In this document: positions 13,653 to 22,485 of the stretch, piece by piece
How positions within the stretch are numbered: position 1 is the first letter of the stretch
Layout of the letters: every line of letters begins with the position of its first letter
Assembly: GCA_025928935.1 (NCBI GenBank)
Contig: JAICNB010000034.1
Coordinates: 1-34,199, forward strand
DNA length: 34,199 bases
DNA from: Acidimicrobiia bacterium
Lineage (GTDB): Bacteria > Actinomycetota > Acidimicrobiia > Spongiisociales > ZC4RG35
Direction: 5' to 3'
The notes under the pieces: generated by a model
What the model saw: the letters and a program-made list of their open reading frames with translations, nothing else
Database searches by the model: none
Told to the model about the DNA's origin: nothing
Translations under genes and position numbers: made by a program

Positions 13653-16478
13653 ATGCCCAACCCCAACGAGCGCTTCGCCGACCGACACATAGGTCCCGGC
13701 CCCGACGACATCGACAAGATGCTCGCCACCGTCGGTGCCGCCTCACTCGATGACCTGGTCACCGAGACCATCCCCGCCGCGATCATCGACACCGATCTGG
13801 ATCTCCCAGTTGCCCTCTCCGAAGGGGATACGATCGCCCGGCTCCGAGATCTCGCCTCGAAGAACGTCGTCATGACTTCTCTCATCGGTCTCGGCTACCA
13901 CGACACCATCACGCCGCCAGTGATCCAGCGAAATGTCCTGGAGAGCCCCGCCTGGTACACCGCCTACACCCCATATCAACCCGAGATCTCCCAGGGGCGG
14001 CTCGAGGCGCTCCTCAACTTCCAGACGATGGTCTCCGACCTGACCGGCTTCGATATAGCCAACGCTTCCTTGCTCGACGAGGCGACCGCCGCTGCCGAGG
14101 CGATGGCGATGTGTCGGCGACTGGCCAAGGGGGACAGGCCTGTGTTCTACGTCGACGACGACTGCCATCTCCCCACCAACGAGGTGGTCAGGACCCGGGC
14201 GGAGGCCGCGGGCGTAGAGGTACGCCTGATCTCGGACGGGTTCGAAGCAGACTCGGCCTTCGGGCTGCTCCTCCAGTATCCCGGTTCGTCCGGTGAGGTC
14301 GCCGACCACCGCTCGCTCGTCGAGGAGGCCAAGGCGTCGGGTGTGATGGTGGCGGTGGCCACCGACCTCCTCGCCCTCACCCTGCTGAGCCCCCCAGGCG
14401 AGTGGGGTGCGGACATCGCGGTCGGATCGGCGCAGAGGTTCGGCGTGCCGCTCGGTTACGGCGGTCCACATCCGGGGTTCATCGCCACCCGGGAGGCACA
14501 TGTGCGCGCCCTTCCCGGACGGTTGGTCGGAGTCTCCCACGACACATCGGGGCGCGTCGCATATCGGCTCGCTCTGCAGACGCGTGAACAGCACATAAGG
14601 AGGGAGAAGGCGACCTCCAACGTCTGCACCGCCCAGGTGCTGCTGGCTGTCATCGCCGGCTTCTATGCCTGCTGGCACGGCCCGGAAGGACTGATCGACA
14701 TCGCCAGGGAGACCCACCGCCTGGCGACGACAGCCGCTGCGTCGTTGAAGGCGAGCGGCATCGAGGTGGTAAACCGGTCCTGGTTCGACACCATCACGGT
14801 GGCGACACCGGGCCGGGCGGCGGAGGTGATCGAAGCCGCGGTCGAACTGGGGATCAACCTCGGGGCCGTCGACCAGGACCACGTGCGGATCGCGTTCGAC
14901 GAGACCACCACCGACGAGGTCGTGGCCGACGCTCTCCGGGCCTTCGGTGTGGAGAGCGCCGGTGATGCCCCCACAGGTGGGGTCCCGGACGGCCTGGAGC
15001 GCCGCTCCGAGTTCATGACCCATCCGGTGTTCCGGCTTCACCGCTCCGAGCACGCGATGCTCCGATATCTGCGGCGTCTGGCCGACCGCGACCTCGCCTT
15101 GGACCGGAGCATGATCCCCTTGGGCTCCTGCACCATGAAGCTGAACGCCACCACCGAGATGATCCCGATCACGTGGCCGGAGTTCTCGGCGATCCATCCC
15201 TACGCCCCGGCCGATCAGACCGCCGGTTATCGCGAGCTAATCGACGAGTTGGCCGACGCACTGTGCCGGATCACCGGATATGACGCGGTTTCGCTCCAGC
15301 CGAACGCCGGGTCCCAGGGGGAGCTGGCAGGTCTGCTCGCCATCCGCGCCTATCACCGGTCTCTGGGACAGGGGCACCGCGATATCTGCCTCATCCCCTC
15401 CTCCGCCCACGGCACCAACGCCGCATCTGCGGTGATGGCAGGCATGCGAGTGGTGGTCGTGGCCACAGACGACTCCGGCAATATCGACCTGGCCGATCTC
15501 GAGTCCAAGGCCGGCGAGCACTCCGACCGGCTGGCTGCGGCGATGATCACTTACCCATCCACGCATGGGGTGTTCGAACAAGACGTCCGGCGCCTCATCG
15601 ACATCGTCCACCTGAACGGGGGCCAGGTGTATGTGGACGGCGCCAACCTCAATGCGATGGTCGGTCTGGCCAAGCCAGGCGGGTTCGGCGCCGACGTCGG
15701 ACATCTCAATCTGCACAAGACCTTCACCATTCCCCACGGCGGGGGCGGCCCGGGAGTTGGGCCGGTCGGCGTCCGTGCCCATCTGGCCCCCTATCTCCCC
15801 AACCACCCTCTCAACGATGAGGCGGGCCCCGAGACAGGGCTCGGGCCGATCGCCGGCGCACCGTACGGATCTGCCGGCATCCTCCCCATCCCCTACGCCT
15901 ATGTCCGGCTCATGGGCGCCGATGGGCTGCGGGCGGCCAGCAAGGTGGCGATCCTCTCGGCCAACTACCTGGCTCGGCGGCTCGACCCCTATTTCCCCGT
16001 CCTCTACACAGGGAGCAACGGCCGCGTGGCTCACGAGTGCATCATCGACCTTCGGCCGACCACCAAGGCGACCGGCATAACCGCCGAGGACGTCGCGAAA
16101 CGCCTCGCCGACTACGGGTTCCATGCCCCGACCCTCTCCTTCCCTGTGGCCGGCACGCTGATGATCGAGCCGACCGAGTCGGAGAGTCTCGAGGAGCTCG
16201 ACCGGTTCGTCGAAGCGATGATCGGCATTCACGGCGAGGTGTCGCGTGTCGAAACGGGAGAGTGGCCCTCCGACGACAATCCGCTGCGCAACGCCCCGCA
16301 TAGCGCAGAGCAGGTGGCGGGCGATGACTGGCCCCATCCCTATTCGCGGGAGGCGGCCGCCTTTCCGGTGGGCACGCTGCGAAGTGACAAGTACTGGCCG
16401 CCGGTGAGCCGAATCGACGGTCCTGGCGGTGACCGCAACCTCGTTTGCGCCTGCCCGCCTCTGGACGCCTACGCTTGA
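13653..16478 (+). CDS. gcvP: glycine dehydrogenase (decarboxylating), P-protein
   Basis: It decarboxylates glycine with pyridoxal phosphate and passes the aminomethyl group to the lipoyl H-protein of the glycine cleavage system. The 941 residues are the long single-chain form, equal to the two subunits found separately in other bacteria. The N-terminal half starts with [14 protein letters not shown]. The C-terminal half carries SFPLGSC-like [26 protein letters not shown] and the PLP lysine (Lys689, in [17 protein letters not shown]). It ends with the usual NPLRNAPHS and [19 protein letters not shown]. No gcvT, gcvH or lpd gene is in the window. No glycine riboswitch is visible upstream. Confidence 0.97.
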   Translation: MPNPNERFADRHIGPGPDDIDKMLATVGAASLDDLVTETIPAAIIDTDLDLPVALSEGDTIARLRDLASKNVVMTSLIGLGYHDTITPPVIQRNVLESPAWYTAYTPYQPEISQGRLEALLNFQTMVSDLTGFDIANASLLDEATAAAEAMAMCRRLAKGDRPVFYVDDDCHLPTNEVVRTRAEAAGVEVRLISDGFEADSAFGLLLQYPGSSGEVADHRSLVEEAKASGVMVAVATDLLALTLLSPPGEWGADIAVGSAQRFGVPLGYGGPHPGFIATREAHVRALPGRLVGVSHDTSGRVAYRLALQTREQHIRREKATSNVCTAQVLLAVIAGFYACWHGPEGLIDIARETHRLATTAAASLKASGIEVVNRSWFDTITVATPGRAAEVIEAAVELGINLGAVDQDHVRIAFDETTTDEVVADALRAFGVESAGDAPTGGVPDGLERRSEFMTHPVFRLHRSEHAMLRYLRRLADRDLALDRSMIPLGSCTMKLNATTEMIPITWPEFSAIHPYAPADQTAGYRELIDELADALCRITGYDAVSLQPNAGSQGELAGLLAIRAYHRSLGQGHRDICLIPSSAHGTNAASAVMAGMRVVVVATDDSGNIDLADLESKAGEHSDRLAAAMITYPSTHGVFEQDVRRLIDIVHLNGGQVYVDGANLNAMVGLAKPGGFGADVGHLNLHKTFTIPHGGGGPGVGPVGVRAHLAPYLPNHPLNDEAGPETGLGPIAGAPYGSAGILPIPYAYVRLMGADGLRAASKVAILSANYLARRLDPYFPVLYTGSNGRVAHECIIDLRPTTKATGITAEDVAKRLADYGFHAPTLSFPVAGTLMIEPTESESLEELDRFVEAMIGIHGEVSRVETGEWPSDDNPLRNAPHSAEQVAGDDWPHPYSREAAAFPVGTLRSDKYWPPVSRIDGPGGDRNLVCACPPLDAYA

Positions 16479-16499
16479 TCGGCCACACCATTTCTGGGC

Positions 16500-16505
16500 T
16501 TGACA
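16500..16505 (+). promoter_or_regulatory. possible -35 box TTGACA before the orphan gene
   Basis: A perfect TTGACA follows the gcvP stop by 21 bases. No convincing -10 lies 16-18 bases downstream; the nearest candidates are CTTGAT (16525) and, separately, TAGGGA (16548). Confidence 0.25.
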
Positions 16506-16560
16506 ATCAGTTCCTCGATGGGATCTTGATGGGTCACACGGGGCGGGTAGGGACGCAGAA

Positions 16561-16578
16561 GTGACGGTGTCAGGGTGA
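16561..16578 (+). CDS. possible leader minigene VTVSG
   Basis: GTG, four codons, then TGA overlapping the GTG start of the next gene (GTGA at 16575-16578). Same arrangement as at sbcD; weaker because no clear promoter or ribosome site marks it. Confidence 0.25.
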   Translation: MTVSG

Positions 16579-17897
16579 GATTCACCGGTCAGGTGAGGGT
16601 GCCGGAAGTCGACCATCCGGGCATCCCGGCGACGATCGTGGTCGAGAACGGCCTGGCCGAGGTGCTCCTCGATGGGGAGTCGCTCGGTCGGTGGTCACTG
16701 TACGACGTCCATGCCGCCCGCCTGGTCTCGAGTGCCTTTTCCATTTCCCTGGACGGCGAGGAGATCACCTTCATCGCCGACGAGCCTGTCGACTTCGCCT
16801 ACAAGGGCGTCGAGCACATGGCGGGCGTCTGGGCCCGCTACAAGGCCATGACCATGCCGCGCCGCGTGGTGGCCGTGGGGAGGTCCCGACGCGGCACCAC
16901 GCCATCCCGTATCCCGGAGCTCCGGGAGGCGATGTTGCTCAATCTCGAGACTGCCGGGCGAAGCCCTACATACTTCTCGCCGGCTCCTAATCCCCCGGCC
17001 GCCGAGCCGGAATCGGCGCCGTGGGCCCAGCGGCTCGAGGCTTACTCCAGCATCCCCGCACCCATCGACGACGAGCCACACACCGCGCCAAGCGAGGACC
17101 CGGCATCGACCGAAACGGTCGAGGTGCCCGAAGCGGTCGAGGAATCAGCGTCGGTCGACCCACCCGAGGCGGTCGAGGTGCCCGAAGAGATAGAGATGCC
17201 CGAAGGGATCGGGGTGCTCGAAGCGGTCGAGGTGGCCCCGGCGATCGAGCCCGTGGATGAGCCCACCCTGCCCCCACCACCACTTCGACCCGGTCCCGGT
17301 CTGATCCCGAGGCAGGTGACCCGGGCCCCGTTCGAGGCTGTTTCCCGCTCGACCGAGCCCCCGGAATGGGATGCGGCTTGGGAGGAGCCACCCGTCTATG
17401 AAGAGCCCTCCTATGAGGAGCTTCCGGCCGATGCCGCCCTCGCGTTCGTCGACGAGGAGCCGGCCGTCGACGAGGGGCCGGCCGTGGACGAGGGGCCGGC
17501 CGTGGACGACATCACGCCCGTGCCAATCCATGAGGAGACTGCCACTGCCACTGTCGAGGAGCCGTGGCCCGCGGTGATCGCCGACGCAGAGACCGGGTCG
17601 AGGGAGGTCGTGCTCGATCTGGGGCACCTGGAAATCGACAAGGAGGCCCAGGCGCCCACCGGCGAGGATCGAGACGATCACGATGAGATGCTCGAGCCCG
17701 ACCTCGAGCTGTTGTTCGCGGGCGCGCCGGTTCCCGAAGGCGAGCGCAGCGGCTTGTTCGGTGCAGTTCGATCGGCATTCGCCCGAAATCGGGGGGGTGC
17801 TCACGAACACCAATTCGTGGAGGCTCCGGGTGGCATCGGCATCGTCAGGCAGATCTGCGCCGACTGCGGCTACATCTCGATCGGCGTCTCCGACTGA
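16575..17897 (+). CDS. uncharacterised protein: PH-like head, acidic repeat linker, Cys/His tail
   Basis: 440 residues, function unknown. Residues 1-95 form a compact beta-rich unit ending in a likely helix (VVVENGLAEVLLDG, then FSISLDGEEITFIADE, then FAYKGVEHMAGVWARYK) and resemble a PH/GRAM-type domain. Residues about 130-370 are low-complexity, rich in Glu, Pro, Val and Ala, with repeated VEVPEAVE-like units and a threefold DE(E/G)PAV repeat (17451-17504). The last 35 residues hold His-x-His and, 17 residues on, Cys-Ala-Asp-Cys, a possible small zinc-binding knuckle. There is no signal peptide or membrane helix. The start is GTG; an ATG further in would cut the head domain. It lies alone between gcvP and a convergent membrane gene. 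The shape suggests a tethered adaptor, which is only inference. Confidence 0.8.
   Translation: MRFTGQVRVPEVDHPGIPATIVVENGLAEVLLDGESLGRWSLYDVHAARLVSSAFSISLDGEEITFIADEPVDFAYKGVEHMAGVWARYKAMTMPRRVVAVGRSRRGTTPSRIPELREAMLLNLETAGRSPTYFSPAPNPPAAEPESAPWAQRLEAYSSIPAPIDDEPHTAPSEDPASTETVEVPEAVEESASVDPPEAVEVPEEIEMPEGIGVLEAVEVAPAIEPVDEPTLPPPPLRPGPGLIPRQVTRAPFEAVSRSTEPPEWDAAWEEPPVYEEPSYEELPADAALAFVDEEPAVDEGPAVDEGPAVDDITPVPIHEETATATVEEPWPAVIADAETGSREVVLDLGHLEIDKEAQAPTGEDRDDHDEMLEPDLELLFAGAPVPEGERSGLFGAVRSAFARNRGGAHEHQFVEAPGGIGIVRQICADCGYISIGVSD
17451..17504 (+). repeat. 18-bp tandem repeat, three copies
   Basis: Units start at 17451, 17469 and 17487 (GACGAGGGGCCGGCCGTG; first copy with two changes). Each encodes Asp-Glu-(Glu/Gly)-Pro-Ala-Val in the linker of the orphan protein. 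Such repeats can change copy number by slippage. Confidence 0.85.
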
Positions 17898-17913
17898 GCG
17901 GGGGCCGGGCTCA
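17895..17913. terminator. weak hairpin between two convergent genes
   Basis: TGAGC (17895-17899) and GCTCA (17909-17913) pair, and each arm contains the stop codon of one of the two facing genes. The stem is only five base pairs with a G/C-rich loop. Confidence 0.25.
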
Positions 17914-18369
17914 CTGTGCGGCACCGGTCTTGAGCACCATCACCACAACCGCCACGATGAGAAGGACGGCGGTGATCGCACCCCAGATCGCCGCCCTCTT
18001 CCCTTCGGCGGCTGCAGTTGCCCGGTCTCCCGACTCCAGGGCCGAGATCATCTTCTCCCCGCCCGGACGATGGACCAGAGCTCCGATCAACGCGGCGGCG
18101 ATCACGACACCGAGGCCGATGGAGACAAAGGCGTCGCTCCATTCGTAGATGTCGCTGGTCAGGACGAGGCCGATGCCGCTCAGGGCCGTGAGGATCCCGG
18201 CCGGGTTGAAGTACTTGACACCCGCCTCCGCGGCGACCCGGGCCCAGCCAAGGACCGCTCCCTCGCTGCCACTCCTCGCCATCCGGGGCGCGATGAACCC
18301 GGTGAGGAACGACCCACCGATCCAGGCGGCCGCGGCGAGGATGTGGACGATCAGCAGGAGTTCCGTCAT
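17911..18369 (-). CDS. small integral membrane protein (CopD/DUF2269-like)
   Basis: 152 residues with four predicted membrane helices. The first contains the pattern LLLIVHILAAAAWIGGSFL. The second lies in FNPAGILTALSGIGLVL, the third in FVSIGLGVVIAAALIGALV, and the fourth in AIWGAITAVLLIVAVVVMVL. A His within helix 1 followed by an aromatic-Ile-Gly-Gly is shared with the CopD-like and DUF2269 families, some of which bind haem or copper. Between helices 3 and 4 is a charged loop (HRPGGEKMISALESGDRATAAAEGKR). The function is unknown. It is divergent from manC, with 56 bases between their starts. Confidence 0.75.
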   Translation of the reverse strand: MTELLLIVHILAAAAWIGGSFLTGFIAPRMARSGSEGAVLGWARVAAEAGVKYFNPAGILTALSGIGLVLTSDIYEWSDAFVSIGLGVVIAAALIGALVHRPGGEKMISALESGDRATAAAEGKRAAIWGAITAVLLIVAVVVMVLKTGAAQ

Positions 18370-18381
18370 GCGAGCTGCAGG

Positions 18382-18387
18382 AACGTA
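18382..18387 (-). promoter_or_regulatory. -10 hexamer for the small membrane protein gene
   Basis: TACGTT on the minus strand, placing the transcript start about six bases before the ATG at 18369. It stands back to back with the manC hexamer. Confidence 0.4.
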
Positions 18388-18412
18388 GCACGGGCCGCGA
18401 GGCGGCCACGGG

Positions 18413-18418
18413 TACCCT
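18413..18418 (+). promoter_or_regulatory. -10 hexamer for manC (leaderless)
   Basis: TACCCT, then seven bases to the GTG start at 18426. No Shine-Dalgarno sequence is present. Confidence 0.55.
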
Positions 18419-18425
18419 CGTCAGC

Positions 18426-19469
18426 GTGACCTCGATGATTCGGCCGGTGATCCTCTCGGGTGGGTCGGGGACCCGGCTCTGGCCCGTCTCCACGCGTGAG
18501 CGCCCGAAGCAGTTCATCGATCTCGTCGGGAAACCGCTGTTCGAGGCCACCCTCGACAGGGCCGGCCGGGTAGCCCAAGACGGCCGGGTGATCGTCGTCA
18601 CCGGGAGCGACCATGTCGACGCCGTGGAGGAGGCCCTCTCCGACTCGGACCTCGATGCCACAGTCCTGGTGGAGCCGTCGGGTCGCAACACGGCTCCTGC
18701 CGTCATCGCCGCCGCCTCGAGCGCCGACCCGGAAGACGTGCTGCTGGTGATGCCCTCGGATCACCTGATCACCGACACCTCCGCCTTCGTCGCGGCGGTG
18801 GGAGCGGCTGTCGAAGTCTCGGAAAGCGGATCGCTGGTGACCTTCGGGGTGGTCCCCACCAGGCCGGAGACCGGTTATGGGTACATCGAGAAGGGCGATC
18901 CGTTCGGCTCCGCCTACCGGGTGACGAGATTCAAGGAGAAGCCCGACCCCGAGGAGGCCACCCGGCTGGTGGCCGATGGCCGGCATCTCTGGAACTCCGG
19001 GATGTTCGTGTTCCAGGCATCCGCCCTGCTCGACGAGGCAGAGAGACTTGCGCCCGACATCCTCGAGACGGTGCGATCCTCGATGACGGGCCGGGTCCGG
19101 GGCAGGGTGACGATGGGAGAGGGGTTCGCCACCGCTCGCTCGATATCGATAGACCACGCCATCCTCGAGAATGCGAAGGATGTTGCCGTCGTCCCCCTCG
19201 ACGCCGGCTGGAGTGACATCGGGTCCTGGGAGTCGGTCTCGGAGTTAGGCGAGCCGGATGAGGCCGGAAACATCCTGATCGGTGACGTGGTCGCCCTGGA
19301 TGTCAAGGGGTCCTACCTTCGGTCCAGCTCGAGAATCATCGCTGTCGCCGGCGTGGACGGACTGGTGGTGGTGGAGACGCCCGATGTGGTGTTGATCATC
19401 CCCAAGGATCAATCACAGCTGGTCCGGGACCTGGCTGCCCACGTCGAGCAGAGCCGGCGGGCCGATTGA
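18426..19469 (+). CDS. manC: mannose-1-phosphate guanylyltransferase
   Basis: It makes GDP-mannose from mannose 1-phosphate and GTP in the cytoplasm. The 347 residues open with the nucleotide-binding signature (VILSGGSGTRLWPVS, then RERPKQF). They continue with the VMPSDHLI metal site and the FKEKPDPEEA sugar-site loop, and end without the phosphomannose isomerase domain found in bifunctional relatives. GDP-mannose feeds mannosylated lipids and glycans, and is also the donor for the mannosylglycerate synthase at 1498-2643. The GTG start is set by the -10 hexamer seven bases upstream. It heads a run with the cytochrome, menC and menD. Confidence 0.94.
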   Translation: MTSMIRPVILSGGSGTRLWPVSTRERPKQFIDLVGKPLFEATLDRAGRVAQDGRVIVVTGSDHVDAVEEALSDSDLDATVLVEPSGRNTAPAVIAAASSADPEDVLLVMPSDHLITDTSAFVAAVGAAVEVSESGSLVTFGVVPTRPETGYGYIEKGDPFGSAYRVTRFKEKPDPEEATRLVADGRHLWNSGMFVFQASALLDEAERLAPDILETVRSSMTGRVRGRVTMGEGFATARSISIDHAILENAKDVAVVPLDAGWSDIGSWESVSELGEPDEAGNILIGDVVALDVKGSYLRSSSRIIAVAGVDGLVVVETPDVVLIIPKDQSQLVRDLAAHVEQSRRAD

Positions 19470-19489
19470 GGGCCCCATCCGGCGCTTTG

Positions 19490-19507
19490 ATGCCGTCGCC
19501 GGGATGA
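19490..19507 (+). CDS. possible leader minigene MPSPG
   Basis: ATG, four codons, TGA; the stop overlaps the start of the cytochrome gene as ATGA. No ribosome site is visible in front of it, so it may be fortuitous. Confidence 0.2.
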   Translation: MPSPG

Positions 19508-19809
19508 GACGGGTGGCGATCCTGGCTCTTCTCGGTGTGCTCGCTGCCGCTTGCGTTGGGAAACCACCCGAGGTTGCCACCGGTGAGGAGATCTACCTAC
19601 AGCTCTGCTCCAATTGTCACGGTGACCGGCTACAGGGCGGCCTCGGCCCGGCCCTGGGGCCGGGGTCGAACGCAGCTACCCAACCTGATCAATTCATGAC
19701 ACTGGCCATCACCGAGGGAAGAGGTCGCATGCCTTCCTTCTCCACGACCCTCACCGGCGCTCAGGTCGACCGTCTGGTCGAGTACCTGCGCGAGGAGCAG
19801 GCCGAGTGA
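19504..19809 (+). CDS. cytochrome c lipoprotein
   Basis: A 101-residue secreted electron carrier anchored by lipid. The signal peptide ends in a lipobox (VLAAAC, Cys17). Haem attaches at Cys35-Ser-Asn-Cys38-His39, and Met76 (GRGRMPSF) is the likely sixth ligand. The fold is a short class I cytochrome c, as in respiratory or dehydrogenase-linked carriers. There is a 34-base gap after manC. Its stop overlaps the GTG start of menC (GTGA), so it is co-translated with the menaquinone genes. The link between a cytochrome and quinone synthesis is sensible but its redox partner is not in the window. Confidence 0.92.
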   Translation: MRRVAILALLGVLAAACVGKPPEVATGEEIYLQLCSNCHGDRLQGGLGPALGPGSNAATQPDQFMTLAITEGRGRMPSFSTTLTGAQVDRLVEYLREEQAE

Positions 19810-20765
19810 GCACGGTCCTCGAGGCACTCGAGCTGTTCCCGATCCGGATCCCGATGCGTCACCGCTTCAGACGCGTCGACCACCGTGAGGCCGTGCTGAT
19901 CAGAGGGCCGGCGGGCTGGGGGGAGTTCTCACCATTCCCGGACTACCCGGCCAATGTCACGACCAGATGGCTCGCCGCGGCTCTCGAGGCAGCGTGCAGC
20001 AGCTTGCCGGAGCCGGGACGGTCCTTCATACCGATCAACGTCACCGTCCCCGCCGTCGCGCCCGACGTGGCCGCCCGGCTCGTCCTCGAGTCAGGGGCGG
20101 GCACCGCCAAGGTGAAGGTGGGGGAGCCGGGCCATACGATGGAGGAGGAGGAGGCCCGGCTGGCGGCGGTCAGGGAGGCGATCGGGGGGGACGGGAAGAT
20201 CCGAATCGACGTCAACGCCTCATGGGACCTCGAGACTGCCGCCCTGCGCCTCTCCTCATATGCTCGGTTCGACCTCGAGTACGTCGAACAGCCGGTCAAG
20301 ACGCTCGAGGAGATGGTGGAGTTGAAGCAGCGAGTGAGTGTGCCTCTCGCCGCCGACGAGTTGGTTCGTCTCCGCCCCGACCCGCTCGAGGTGGCGGCGA
20401 TGGGCGCAGCAGACATCCTCGTGGTCAAGGTCCAGCCGCTGGGCGGAGTCGTCAGGACCCTCGACATCGCGGCGCGGGCCGGCATCCCGGTGGTGGTGTC
20501 GTCTGCCCTGGAAACCTCGGTCGGGATCTACTCCGGGCTCCTGGTCGCCTCCCTGCTCCCGGAGCTTCGATATGCGTGCGGCCTGGGCACGGTGTCTTTG
20601 CTCGAGGGCGACCCGACACGATCCCCGCTGGTCTCCATGGACGGCATGCTCGAGGTGCGCAGGCCCGAGCCCGACCCGGATCTGCTCAGACGGTGGCGGC
20701 CCGATCGGGACCGGGCCGCTGAGATGCTGCGTAAGGTCAGGAACGCGGCGGAGGTCCTCACCTGA
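19806..20765 (+). CDS. menC: o-succinylbenzoate synthase
   Basis: It dehydrates SHCHC to o-succinylbenzoate in menaquinone synthesis. The 319 residues show the enolase-superfamily pattern: the lid region near the N-terminus (GWGEFSPFPDY), the first catalytic lysine in KVKVG (near 100), the three metal ligands in RIDVNASWD, YVEQPV and LAADELVR, and the second lysine in LVVKVQPLGG. SSALETSVG follows. The GTG start overlaps the stop of the cytochrome gene. menD follows after 34 bases. Related racemases share this pattern; the menD neighbour settles the assignment. Confidence 0.93.
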   Translation: MSTVLEALELFPIRIPMRHRFRRVDHREAVLIRGPAGWGEFSPFPDYPANVTTRWLAAALEAACSSLPEPGRSFIPINVTVPAVAPDVAARLVLESGAGTAKVKVGEPGHTMEEEEARLAAVREAIGGDGKIRIDVNASWDLETAALRLSSYARFDLEYVEQPVKTLEEMVELKQRVSVPLAADELVRLRPDPLEVAAMGAADILVVKVQPLGGVVRTLDIAARAGIPVVVSSALETSVGIYSGLLVASLLPELRYACGLGTVSLLEGDPTRSPLVSMDGMLEVRRPEPDPDLLRRWRPDRDRAAEMLRKVRNAAEVLT

Positions 20766-20779
20766 CCGTTCGAGACCCC

Positions 20780-20803
20780 ATGATTCAAGACTTGATCGGA
20801 TGA
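20780..20803 (+). CDS. possible leader minigene MIQDLIG
   Basis: ATG, six codons, TGA; the stop overlaps the menD start as ATGA. It begins 14 bases after the menC stop, so ribosomes could pass from menC to menD through it. No Shine-Dalgarno sequence precedes it. Confidence 0.25.
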   Translation: MIQDLIG

Positions 20804-22485
20804 CACAACCGAACCCCAGCACGGCGCAGGCTCGCGTCATTGCCGACGAGCTGCATCGTCAGGGTGTGGACTACGCGGTCATCTCGCCAGGCTCGCGCTC
20901 GGCGGCCCTAGCAATCGCTTTCGAGGATCACCCCGGCATGACGACCCGGGTGGTGACCGATGAGCGGTCGGCGGCATTCCATGCCCTCGGGCGGGCGCGT
21001 GTCTCCCGACGTCCGGTGGTGGTGCTCGCCACCTCCGGCACGGCAGTGGCCAACCACCTGCCGGCCGTGGTCGAGGCCGACCTGTCGCTGATCCCTCTAA
21101 TCGCGATCTCGGCCGATCGGCCGCCGGATCTACTTCATGTGGGCGCCAACCAAACCATGGATCAGCCGGGCATCTTCGGGGGCCGGGTTCGCTGGTCGTG
21201 CTCCATCCCGCCGGCGGAGCACGGCGTCGACTCCAACGGGTACTGGCGCTCTTCGGTATCGCAGGCGGTGGCCCGGGCCCTTGGCCACGGGGCGTGTCCC
21301 GGGCCGGTTCATCTCAACGTCGCTTTTCGCGAGCCCACCGTCCCGGTGCCCGACGATGGGCGCACGCGAGCCGAGCCATATCCCTTCTCGATCGAGGGGC
21401 GTCGCGACGGCGCCCCGTGGCAGACCCACCGCAGATCGGGGCCCGGGAAGGGCGACCTCGACCTGCGAGGCGGCGGGCTGATCGTCGCCGGCGAGGGTGA
21501 CTTCGACCCTGTGGCCGTGGCAGCCGTGGCCGCGAGGATGGGACGTCCGGTGCTGGCCACCGCCACCTCAGGGCTGCGCTCCTTCGACTCGATCACTACC
21601 TATCACCATCTGCTGGTCGAAGGCGTCCCCTCGTCTCTCCGCCCCGATTTCGTCGTCACGCTGGGCCGGATCGGGCCGAGCGATCGGCTCGGCGCACTGA
21701 CATCGCTGCCGGTGCCCCAGGTCCAGGTCGATCCGTGGGGTGCGTGGCAGGACCCGCGACGGCATTCGACCCACATGATCCAGGCCGACCCCTCCCTGAC
21801 ACTGGAGGCCATCGGCCCTGCGCCCGATGCCCGGGTCCTCGACGCCTGGCGGGCCGCCGACACTGCCATGCGGTCGGCTCTCGCCGAGCGTCTCGCCTCC
21901 GACGAGCCGGCCAGCGGCCCGGCCGTGGCCAGGGCTCTGACCTCGGTCGACTGCCACATCCTCGTCGTCGGCTCTTCGATGCCGATCCGGGACGTCGATG
22001 GCCACTTCACCGGTGGCGCCCGCGTCATCTCGAACCGTGGCGCCTCGGGAATCGACGGTTTCGTGTCCACGGCCATCGGCGCAGCCACCGCCACCTCCGG
22101 GGGGACGGTGGCCTTTTGCGGGGATCTCTCCTTCATCCATGACTCGACTGGGCTGGTGTCCGACGAGATCGGCGACGTCGTCTTCGTGGTGGTCGACAAC
22201 GGCGGAGGCGGGTTGTTCGACCTTCTTCCTCAATCAGAGCACGCCCCCGCCTTCGAACGCCTTTTCATCGCGCCTCATGGTGTCGACCTGCACCGCCTCG
22301 CCGTTGCCTACGGCCTCGAGGCGGTGACGGTGGCCGAAATGGATGGCCTGGCCACCGTGGTGTCCGACCTGATGGAGGAGGGTGGGGGGCATCTGGTGGT
22401 CGTGCCGGTGGAGAGGGAAGACGACCTGAAGACCCGTCGCAGCCTCGACGACACGGCCCGGGCCGTGTGCGCCGGTCTCAGCTGA
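20800..22485 (+). CDS. menD: SEPHCHC synthase (menaquinone synthesis, ThDP enzyme)
   Basis: It joins isochorismate and 2-oxoglutarate, with thiamine diphosphate and Mg2+, in the first committed menaquinone step. The 561 residues begin at ATG 20800 (an open frame extends further upstream but has no family match). They contain VISPGSRSAALAIAF, the cofactor-activating region (DERSAAFHALG), TSGTAVANHLPAVVEAD, ISADRPPDL and, near the C-terminus, the ThDP motif (FCGDLSFIHDSTGL) and VVDNGGGGLFDLLPQ. Length is typical. The last eight bases overlap the end of menF on the other strand. Confidence 0.95.
   Translation: MTQPNPSTAQARVIADELHRQGVDYAVISPGSRSAALAIAFEDHPGMTTRVVTDERSAAFHALGRARVSRRPVVVLATSGTAVANHLPAVVEADLSLIPLIAISADRPPDLLHVGANQTMDQPGIFGGRVRWSCSIPPAEHGVDSNGYWRSSVSQAVARALGHGACPGPVHLNVAFREPTVPVPDDGRTRAEPYPFSIEGRRDGAPWQTHRRSGPGKGDLDLRGGGLIVAGEGDFDPVAVAAVAARMGRPVLATATSGLRSFDSITTYHHLLVEGVPSSLRPDFVVTLGRIGPSDRLGALTSLPVPQVQVDPWGAWQDPRRHSTHMIQADPSLTLEAIGPAPDARVLDAWRAADTAMRSALAERLASDEPASGPAVARALTSVDCHILVVGSSMPIRDVDGHFTGGARVISNRGASGIDGFVSTAIGAATATSGGTVAFCGDLSFIHDSTGLVSDEIGDVVFVVVDNGGGGLFDLLPQSEHAPAFERLFIAPHGVDLHRLAVAYGLEAVTVAEMDGLATVVSDLMEEGGGHLVVVPVEREDDLKTRRSLDDTARAVCAGLS

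Noticed and set aside
20338-20799. Upstream extension of menD
   Set aside because: It lies within menC in another frame; family similarity begins just after ATG 20800.
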